64,000 nt of DNA, taken from positions 372,001-436,000 of the forward strand of contig NZ_JAJFEQ010000003.1 of assembly GCF_020707265.1 (NCBI RefSeq). The letters run 5' to 3'. Positions 56,270 through 64,000 of the stretch are shown piece by piece. Under the pieces are notes generated by a model. The model was not told the origin of the DNA. It did no database searches and was given only the letters and a program-made list of their open reading frames with translations. A program made the position numbers and the translations under genes. How positions within the stretch are numbered: the stretch's first letter is position 1; the number at the start of each line of letters is the position of its first letter. Source of the stretch: Massilia sp. IC2-477. Lineage in GTDB: Bacteria > Pseudomonadota > Gammaproteobacteria > Burkholderiales > Burkholderiaceae_D.

Positions 56270-56557
56270 GAGCTGCGCGGCGCGTATCGCGAACCATCGG
56301 TTGCCAACTGCATGAACCTGACTCGAGCATCCTAATGAAAAAACTTTTCCCCTTACTGCTGGCGGCTGCCGTGTCGCCGGCAGCTGCGCTGGATACGCCG
56401 AACGAGCTGTCAAAAGCGGTCGCGCGCGACTACGACGCCCACCTGGCGCCATTGCTCGACTACTTCCACCGCAATCCCGAATTGTCCTTCCTCGAAGTGA
56501 AGACAGCCGCGCGCCTGGCCAAGGAGCTGCGCGCGGCCGGCTTCACCGTGACCGAAG
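56270..56557 (+). repeat. Right direct repeat flanking the AT-rich island
   Basis: GAGCTGCGCGGCGCGTA and the following bases to about 56317 match the ligase 3' end (54363-54410), though no longer in a ligase gene. The sequence continues into the intact amidohydrolase 5' end, matching the pseudogene on the left. Confidence 0.7.
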
Positions 56558-57660
56558 GCGTCGGCGGCACCGGGGTGGTGGCGATCCTGAAGAATGGCCC
56601 CGGCCCGCTGGTGATGATGCGCGCGGACATGGACGGCCTGCCGATGACGGAAAAGTCCGGCCTGCCGAACGCCTCGACCGCGACTCAGAAGGACATGGAA
56701 GGGAATGTCACACCGGTGGCGCACTCCTGCGGCCACGACATCCACATGACCAGCCTGGTCGGCACGGCGCGGCGCATGGCGGCCGACCGTGCTGCCTGGT
56801 CGGGCACGCTGATGCTGATCGGCCAGCCGGCCGAAGAACGCATCGGCGGGGCGCTGGCCATGATGAAGGACGGGCTGTACAAGCGCTTCGGCAAGCCGGA
56901 TTACGCGCTGGGCTTTCACGTCAAGGCCGACATGGCGGTGGGGACGGTGCTGGCATCGGAAGTGTCGCCGTATTCGGGCGCGGACACCGTCGAAATCCTG
57001 ATCAAGGGCGTGGGCGCGCACGGCGCCCAGCCGCACCGCGGCAAGGACCCGATCGTGCTGGGGGCGATGATCGTGATGGGCCTGCAGACGATCGTCAGCC
57101 GCGAACTCAGCCCGCGCGAGCCGGGCCTGATCACGGTCGGCTCCTTCCACGGCGGGACCAAGGCCAACATCATCGGCGACAACGCCCGACTACAACTGAC
57201 CGTGCGCAGCGAGAATCCGAAGACACGGGCGCTACTGTTGGACGGCATCAAGCGCATGGCCGAGAACACGGCGCGTGCCGCGGGCATGGCGGAGTCGGAA
57301 CTGCCGGAGGTGAAGCTGGTGGATACGCCAGCGCCGCCGGTGGTCAACAACATCGAACTGGTGCGGCGCCTGCGCGCGGCCTGGACCAGGGAACTGGGCG
57401 CCGGGGCGATCGGTGTCGAGGAGTTCCGCGAAGGGATGGGGTCGGAGGACTTTCCGATGTTCGTGACGGATCCGTATATTCCGAGCGTGTATTTCACCGT
57501 GGGCGGTACGGCGGCGCAGGACATCGCGGCGGCCAAGGCGGGCACGCTGCGGCTGCCGAGCCATCACAGTCCGCTATTCAAGGTGGAGCATGGGCCGGCG
57601 GTGCGGATGGGTGTCGAGTCGACGGTGGTGGCTTTGAAGGATTTGATGCGCAAGCGCTGA
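56335..57660 (+). CDS. Secreted M20-family amidohydrolase (aminoacylase/hippurate hydrolase-like)
   Basis: A 441-residue metallopeptidase-fold hydrolase with a signal peptide (LFPLLLAAAVSPAAA). Metal-binding segments are VMMRADMDGLP, AHSCGHDIHM near residues 137-146, GQPAEERIGGA with the catalytic Glu, and GFHVKAD. The dimerisation insert has GVGAHGAQPHRGKDPI. It likely hydrolyses N-acyl amino acids or a related amide in the periplasm. A truncated pseudogene copy of its 5' end lies 1.9 kb upstream, past the AT-rich island. Confidence 0.92.
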   Translation: MKKLFPLLLAAAVSPAAALDTPNELSKAVARDYDAHLAPLLDYFHRNPELSFLEVKTAARLAKELRAAGFTVTEGVGGTGVVAILKNGPGPLVMMRADMDGLPMTEKSGLPNASTATQKDMEGNVTPVAHSCGHDIHMTSLVGTARRMAADRAAWSGTLMLIGQPAEERIGGALAMMKDGLYKRFGKPDYALGFHVKADMAVGTVLASEVSPYSGADTVEILIKGVGAHGAQPHRGKDPIVLGAMIVMGLQTIVSRELSPREPGLITVGSFHGGTKANIIGDNARLQLTVRSENPKTRALLLDGIKRMAENTARAAGMAESELPEVKLVDTPAPPVVNNIELVRRLRAAWTRELGAGAIGVEEFREGMGSEDFPMFVTDPYIPSVYFTVGGTAAQDIAAAKAGTLRLPSHHSPLFKVEHGPAVRMGVESTVVALKDLMRKR

Positions 57661-57753
57661 GCGCTGCCCTGCGACCTTCCGGCGCCGGACGCGCTGGCGT
57701 CAAGCCAATTCTTGCACGATGACAGAGAAAAAAACCGTCGCCAGCGCAGCGGT

Positions 57754-57792
57754 ACAGCCCATTTCAGGCCAGGGTCGCCTGAGATGGGCTGT
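57754..57792. other. Long hairpin between convergent genes
   Basis: ACAGCCCATTTCAGGC (57754-57769) pairs with GCCTGAGATGGGCTGT (57777-57792) with a single G-T position. No T tract follows on either side. It lies at the 3' end of the minus-strand gene and may protect or end transcripts. Confidence 0.55.
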
Positions 57793-57794
57793 GT

Positions 57795-58505
57795 TCAATC
57801 GGGACGCAGCAGATGCCGGAAAGTCGGCTCGATATTCATCGCATGCAGGTGGCGGACGATGTCTTCGAGCGTGGCATCCTTCAGCAGCAGGCCGTCCTTC
57901 GGCGGCGGCTCGGTTGCCGCTGGCGCTGCCGCCTGCGGCGCATCGCCCTGTTTCATCGACACCAGCGCGTCGAAGAACTGGGCCTTGCCGATGCTTTCCA
58001 GCCCTTCGAGGAAGGCCAGCTGGGCCGCCAGCGGCGGTGCGACGTCGAGGCCGGCTTCTTCCACAAACGACGCTCCCATGCCCGGATGGATGAAGGCCGC
58101 CCACTTGCCGGTCTGCGCGTTCAGGCAAGGCGGCAGTTCGACCTCGGTCGTAGCCTGCAGGTCCAGCTCCGGGAAGTGTTCGTCGCGCAGCATCGACAGG
58201 AAGCGGCGGGCGTCGCCCAGCGGAACCGGTTCTTCCAGCGACAGCCACAGGCGGAAACTGCTGGCCCCGGTGATGCTGACGGCCGGCGCCGGGAAACCGT
58301 AGGCTTCCTGCAGCCGGTTCGCCACCGCGCACAGCTCGGTCCAGTGCTGGTCCGGCGCGCTGTGGCGCCCCCTGGCGAAATCGATCACGATGGCCCGTGT
58401 GAGGTCGTCGCCCGACACTAGCGAGACAGGCGGCACCAGGTCGCTCGGTGCGACCATGCCCGGCATCAGGTAGAGGCGAAGGAACTGCGCAATCAGTTTT
58501 TCCAT
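57795..58505 (-). CDS. Hypothetical protein
   Basis: A 236-residue soluble protein. Visible segments include VSGDDLTRAIVIDFARGR near residue 30, AVSITGASSFRLWLSLEEPVP near 75 and FIHPGMGASFVEEAGLD near 138. An Ala/Pro-rich linker precedes a short C-terminal helix (ATLEDIVRHLHAMNIEPTFRHLLRPD). There is no signal peptide or membrane segment. I do not recognise the family. It is divergent from the FadB-like gene, so the 140 bases between may hold promoters for both. Confidence 0.7.
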   Translation of the reverse strand: MEKLIAQFLRLYLMPGMVAPSDLVPPVSLVSGDDLTRAIVIDFARGRHSAPDQHWTELCAVANRLQEAYGFPAPAVSITGASSFRLWLSLEEPVPLGDARRFLSMLRDEHFPELDLQATTEVELPPCLNAQTGKWAAFIHPGMGASFVEEAGLDVAPPLAAQLAFLEGLESIGKAQFFDALVSMKQGDAPQAAAPAATEPPPKDGLLLKDATLEDIVRHLHAMNIEPTFRHLLRPD

Positions 58506-58645
58506 GTCGTGTTCAAACTATCGTAACAAGGCACTATTCTGGCACAATCGACAAGGCCAGAAAATAATACGAACGTACTTTTATTTGATGTATAGTTAAG
58601 AAGATTGGCAGCAGCCAGCACCAACAACAAGGAGAAGGAAGAGAC

Positions 58646-60733
<2,088 letters not shown>

Positions 60734-60765
60734 GGCACATCGAACATCAACGCAGGAGATCGGGG

Positions 60766-61020
60766 ATGGCAAAAGCGCTGGAGACGCGGTTGCGTCAAAC
60801 ATGGTGGTTCGTCGGTATCGTGGCCGCATTGAGCGCGCTGCTGTCGAATCTGGTGCTGCGGGCGGCGGGCATGGCTTCGCCGGAGAGCCTGGCGCAGTGG
60901 CTGGTGTATTTCTTCTGCCTCGTCGGTTTCTGGCGCTGTTTCGACTTCCTCGGCTGGCTGGTGGTGCTGCTGGTGGCGCCGTCCAGCAAGTTGCTCGATC
61001 CGCCTGCGCGCAGGGGCTGA
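60766..61020 (+). CDS. Small two-helix membrane protein, unknown function
   Basis: An 84-residue protein with two hydrophobic segments (WWFVGIVAALSALLSNLVL and WLVYFFCLVGFWRCFDFLGW...VVLLVA) and a basic C-terminal tail. CAGGAG lies about ten bases before the start. It is 32 bases after the FadB-like gene, which may make it part of that transcript. I do not recognise the family. Confidence 0.65.
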   Translation: MAKALETRLRQTWWFVGIVAALSALLSNLVLRAAGMASPESLAQWLVYFFCLVGFWRCFDFLGWLVVLLVAPSSKLLDPPARRG

Positions 61021-61130
61021 AGGGACGTGTCGCTGCGCTCGCAGCGCGTGTCCCGGCGCGACATCGTGGGGGCAGACGGGTTTTAGCAGTTCGCCCAGAA
61101 CTTGTTTAGCTCTACACGGTCTCATTTAGT

Positions 61131-62360
61131 ATGACGACCGCGGCTACCACCAGGACCCCCATGCTCGTAGCGCACCGCATTCGGCTCGCCCCGAGCAACG
61201 TGCAGGCGGCCTACCTGGCGCGCGCCGCTGGTGTGGCCCGCTTTGCCTACAACTGGGCGCTGGCCGAGTGGAAGCGGCAGTACGAAGCTGGCAAGCTCGA
61301 CCAGGCGTTGCCGAAGCCGAGCGAAGCGGCCCTGCGCCGCCAGCTCAATGCCATCAAGCGTGAACAATTCCCCTGGATGCTCGAGGTGACCAAGAACGCG
61401 CCGCAGATGGCGATCATGCAGCTGGGTGAGGCTTTCAAGAATTTCTTCGAACGGCGGGCGCGCTATCCAGCCTTCCGCAAGAAGGGCCGGCACGACCGTT
61501 TCAGCTTGACCAACGACCAGTTCCGCCTCGAGGGCAAGAAGCTCCGGATTCCCAAGCTGGGGTGGGTGCGAATGCGCGAAGCCCTGCGTTTCGCGGGCCG
61601 GATCATCGCGGCCACCATCTCCCGCACCGCCGGCCACTGGTATGCCAGCATCACTGTCGATACAGAGCACCCGTCCTTGCCGCTTGCCGAGAACCAAGGC
61701 GCGGTGGGGGTGGACTTGGGCATCGCGGCGCTGGCCACCCTGTCGACCGGGGAGAAGCTGGCAGGACCGAAGGCGCTGCGCTTCCTGCTGGGGCGCCTGC
61801 GCCGCCTGTCTCGGGCCCTGTCGCGCAAGGTCAAGGGCTCGCGCAATCAGGCCAGGGCCAGGCTGAAGCTGGCCAGACTGCATGAGCGGATCGCCAACAT
61901 CCGCCGTGACAGCCTGCATCAACTCAGCACCAGCATCGCGCGGCGCTTTCACACGATCGGTATCGAAGATCTTAACGTGAAAGGCATGATGGCCAATTCC
62001 CGCCTGGCGCGCGCCATCGCCGACATGGGTTTTTACGAACTGCGTCGCCAACTCGAGTACAAGTCGGCATGGCGGGGTGGGCACCTGGTCGTCGCCGATA
62101 GGTGGTTCGCGAGCAGTCGCCTGTGCTCGTGCTGCGGCTACAAGCACGAAGCGCTCGGTTTGGGAACAAGGCAATGGACCTGCCCGGGTTGCAAGACGCA
62201 ACACGACCGCGACATCAATGCGGCCATCAACCTGAAGAACATGGCGGTGAGTTCCACCGTCGCTGCCTGTGAAGGGGAAGGCGCTGGCCTTGGGCGTGAG
62301 CACAAGGCGAAACCGGCCCCGGTGAAGCAGGAATCCAACAGCAAAGCCTGCTCTGCATAA
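61131..62360 (+). CDS. tnpB: Solitary TnpB, IS200/IS605-associated RNA-guided nuclease
   Basis: A 409-residue TnpB. The N-terminal helical part begins LVAHRIRLAPSNVQAAYLARAAG. The split RuvC nuclease has Asp195 (VGVDLGIAAL), Glu279 (IGIEDLNVKGM) and Asp361 (HDRDINAAINL), with a zinc finger CSCCGYK...CPGCKTQ between the last two. All catalytic residues are present, so it may be active. No TnpA transposase is nearby, as in IS1341-type elements. An ATG at 61161 with AGGAC six bases upstream is a good alternative start. Confidence 0.92.
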   Translation: MTTAATTRTPMLVAHRIRLAPSNVQAAYLARAAGVARFAYNWALAEWKRQYEAGKLDQALPKPSEAALRRQLNAIKREQFPWMLEVTKNAPQMAIMQLGEAFKNFFERRARYPAFRKKGRHDRFSLTNDQFRLEGKKLRIPKLGWVRMREALRFAGRIIAATISRTAGHWYASITVDTEHPSLPLAENQGAVGVDLGIAALATLSTGEKLAGPKALRFLLGRLRRLSRALSRKVKGSRNQARARLKLARLHERIANIRRDSLHQLSTSIARRFHTIGIEDLNVKGMMANSRLARAIADMGFYELRRQLEYKSAWRGGHLVVADRWFASSRLCSCCGYKHEALGLGTRQWTCPGCKTQHDRDINAAINLKNMAVSSTVAACEGEGAGLGREHKAKPAPVKQESNSKACSA

Positions 62361-62400
62361 CTTGCGTAAGTTTGGAGGAACGGTAGCCGGTTCACGATCG
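62250..62400 (+). ncRNA. Possible omega-RNA region at the tnpB 3' end
   Basis: In characterised TnpB systems the guide RNA overlaps the tnpB 3' end and runs to the element's right end. Here the tail is followed by a GAACGG-TAG-CCGGTTC imperfect hairpin (62378-62393), which may be the right-end structure. Boundaries and guide are not determined; this is inference from the family. Confidence 0.3.
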
Positions 62401-62497
62401 AGCTGCCTCTCGCCTGAGCCGCCGCATGCATCGCGCGCGCGTTGGCCGCGCCGGCATGCATATACTGACGGCTGAGCCAACCATCCGCGTCAACGCC

Positions 62498-63034
62498 ATG
62501 AAGACAACAACGGCAGCCATCGGCGCCGCTACCGCGATCGCTACCCTGGCGGCCGCCCTCTTTGCCAGCCCGCACCTGGCGCTGTACCGCATGCGCGTCG
62601 CCGTCGAGGCCCGCGACGCGCAGGCCCTGTCCGCGTATGTCGACTACCCCAGCCTGCGCGAAAGCGTCAAGGTCCAGGTCATGCGCCGCCTGGGCGCCCA
62701 GGGCGTGCTCGGGGAATCGGGCGCGAATCCCTTCGCCGCCTTCGGCAAGGCGATGGCGCTGGCGGTGATCGATCCGGTGGTCGATGCCGCCGTCTCGCCG
62801 GCGGGCGTGGCGGCGATGCTGGATTCCGGCGACATCCGCGTCCAGCCCAAGCAGGAAGGTTCGCCGGCGCCGACCGGCGAAGGGGCGCGCGACAAGGTGA
62901 ATTACGACCTGTCCTACCGCGGCTGGGGCCAGGCCGTGGTGCAGCGGGCCGACGGCGGCGGCGTCGCCTTTATCCTCGACCGGGACGGCCTGTGGAGCTG
63001 GAAGCTGGCGGCGGTCGAGTTACGCGAGGAGTAG
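62498..63034 (+). CDS. DUF2939 family protein
   Basis: A 178-residue protein with an N-terminal signal or anchor (AAIGAATAIATLAAALFASPHLALYRM). The DUF2939 pattern follows: a short helix AVEARDAQALSAYVDYPSLRESVK and then a beta-rich part ending GGVAFILDRDGLWSWKLAAVEL. It probably faces the periplasm. Function of the family is unknown. The start at 62498 is chosen from the signal-like segment; an ATG 24 codons upstream is less likely. Confidence 0.8.
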   Translation: MKTTTAAIGAATAIATLAAALFASPHLALYRMRVAVEARDAQALSAYVDYPSLRESVKVQVMRRLGAQGVLGESGANPFAAFGKAMALAVIDPVVDAAVSPAGVAAMLDSGDIRVQPKQEGSPAPTGEGARDKVNYDLSYRGWGQAVVQRADGGGVAFILDRDGLWSWKLAAVELREE

Positions 63035-63036
63035 AC

Positions 63037-63069
63037 AAAAAAATGCCGCTGTCGCCAGCGGCATTTCGG
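63037..63069 (-). terminator. Intrinsic terminator of the MFS gene (possibly bidirectional)
   Basis: AAATGCCGCTG (63041-63051) pairs with CAGCGGCATTT (63056-63066) around a TCGC loop. Reading on the minus strand it runs into seven Ts. It separates the convergent DUF2939 and MFS genes. Confidence 0.85.
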
Positions 63070-63085
63070 ACGGACGACGGCGCGC

Positions 63086-64000
63086 TCAGTCGTGCGCGTA
63101 GATGTCGTTATCCTTGGTCTCGCGGATGAACAGGCCGCCGATGACGACGGTCGCCAGCGCGATGATGATCGGGTACCACAGCCCGTAATAGATGTCGCCC
63201 TTGAGCGCCACAAGGGCGAAGGTCACGGTCGGCAGCATGCCGCCGAACCAGCCGTTACCGATGTGGTAGGGCAGGGACATCGAGGTGTAGCGGATCCGGG
63301 TCGGGAACATCTCGACCAGCATCGCCGCGATCGGACCGTACACCATGGTCACGTAGAGCACCAGGATGAACAGCAGCAGTACCAGCATCGGCTTGTTCAC
63401 CTCTGCCGGGTCGGCCTTGGCTGGATAGCCGGCAGTGGTGAGGGCGCCCGTTACCTGCTTCTTGAGCGCGTCTTCCTGGGTCTTCGAGGCGGCGTCGAAG
63501 TTCAGGCCGTCCGGGGTCATGACCGCATTGAAGGACTGGAAGGTGGTATCGCCCACTTTCACTGCAGCCACGGTGCCGGCTGGCGCCTCCTGGATGGTGT
63601 AGCTCACCGACGCGGCGGTCAGCATGCGGGTCGCGATGTCGCAGGACGACGGGAATTTCTTGGTGCCGGTCGGGTCAACCTGGAAGTGGCAGGTATTCGG
63701 GTCTGCCACCACCACCACGGGCGCGGTCTGGATGGCGCGCTCGAGGGCCGGATTGCCGTAGTGGGTGATCGCCTTGAAGATCGGGAAGTAGGTCGCCGCA
63801 GCGATGACGCAGCCGCCCAGGATGATCCACTTGCGGCCGATCCGGTCGGACAGCGAGCCGAAGAAGATGAAGAAGGGAGTGGCGAGGGCCAGCGCGATCA
63901 TGATCAGGATGTTCGCGGTGGGCTCGTCGATCTTCAGGGTCTTGGTCAGGAAGAACAGGGCGTAGAACTGGCCGGTGTACCACACCACCGCCTGGCCCAT
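63086..64000 (-). CDS. MHS-type MFS transporter, C-terminal part
   Basis: The visible 304 or so residues are the C-terminal half of a metabolite:H+ symporter-like MFS protein; the N-terminus lies beyond the window. Membrane segments are seen near YTGQFYALFFLT, NILIMIALALATPFFIFFGSLSDRIGRK, then after a long insert MLVLLLFILVLYVTMVYGPIAAMLVEMFPTRIRYT and further ones to FIRETKD. The insert of about 120 residues between two membrane segments contains two cysteines and is unusual for MFS. Substrate is unknown; organic acids or osmolytes are typical. Confidence 0.88.
   Translation of the reverse strand: MGQAVVWYTGQFYALFFLTKTLKIDEPTANILIMIALALATPFFIFFGSLSDRIGRKWIILGGCVIAAATYFPIFKAITHYGNPALERAIQTAPVVVVADPNTCHFQVDPTGTKKFPSSCDIATRMLTAASVSYTIQEAPAGTVAAVKVGDTTFQSFNAVMTPDGLNFDAASKTQEDALKKQVTGALTTAGYPAKADPAEVNKPMLVLLLFILVLYVTMVYGPIAAMLVEMFPTRIRYTSMSLPYHIGNGWFGGMLPTVTFALVALKGDIYYGLWYPIIIALATVVIGGLFIRETKDNDIYAHD

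Overview
The window looks like chromosome of a high-GC betaproteobacterium, most likely family Oxalobacteraceae and near Massilia/Telluria. I infer this from the protein sequences, from third-position GC bias, from the order tig-clpP-clpX-lon-hupB-tRNA(Asp)x2-ppiD, and from palindromic repeat families scattered between genes. No database search was possible, so the genus is a judgement from recognised sequence style. No rRNA, CRISPR array, prophage or plasmid function was seen.

Layout. 1-5.9 kb: threonine and serine metabolism (kbl 3' end, NAD-dependent threonine dehydrogenase, sdaA, thrC) running into molybdopterin genes moeA and moaD. 6-9 kb (minus): an orphan TRAP binding protein, small membrane proteins, a secreted alpha/beta hydrolase and an XRE regulator. 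9-12 kb: a HI0933-like flavoprotein, then a minus-strand envelope set (DUF2807, DUF1700, a 50-residue membrane peptide). 12-15.4 kb (minus): hpnC-hpnD-hpnE, which make squalene from farnesyl diphosphate. 15.5-19.8 kb: an RND efflux adaptor and pump. 20-29.2 kb: proteostasis block with tRNA-Leu, trigger factor, ClpP, ClpX, Lon, HU, two tRNA-Asp genes and PpiD. 29.4-33.4 kb: mnmH and tesA on the minus strand, a YbbA-like ATPase on plus, and the NAD(P)HX repair enzyme on minus. 33.4-38.8 kb: fused 5-oxoprolinase, an alpha/beta hydrolase and a zinc-ribbon membrane protein. 38.9-42.2 kb (minus): an EAL phosphodiesterase and a TPR response regulator. 42.4-46.4 kb: purL. 46.7-49.6 kb (minus): two related glycine-rich proteins of unknown function and two tandem PpiC-type foldases. 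49.7-52.5 kb (minus): selO-msrB-yciB-bolA, a redox/envelope cluster. 52.7-60.7 kb: acyl-CoA ligase, an AT-rich island, an M20 amidohydrolase and a FadB-like multifunctional beta-oxidation enzyme. 61-64 kb: a solitary TnpB, a DUF2939 protein and the end of an MHS-type MFS transporter.

Most notable region. Between the acyl-CoA ligase and the amidohydrolase lies an island of about 1.6 kb. Its GC content is in the mid-40s percent in the stretch counted by eye, against about 70 percent next door. It carries one 477-residue protein of unknown family with a C-terminal PD-(D/E)XK nuclease signature. It is bounded by diverged direct copies of the ligase 3' end plus the amidohydrolase 5' end, and the left amidohydrolase copy is a pseudogene. 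This is the best candidate for an undescribed, horizontally acquired, possibly defensive gene.

Other points of interest: a probable ATT start codon for selO; a REP doublet nested inside the purL terminator; two paralogous glycine-rich proteins sharing a W-x-YQVP...QSNAGHYT motif; a TPR response regulator with Glu at the phospho-acceptor position; and an apparently intact solitary TnpB with a possible guide-RNA region at its 3' end.
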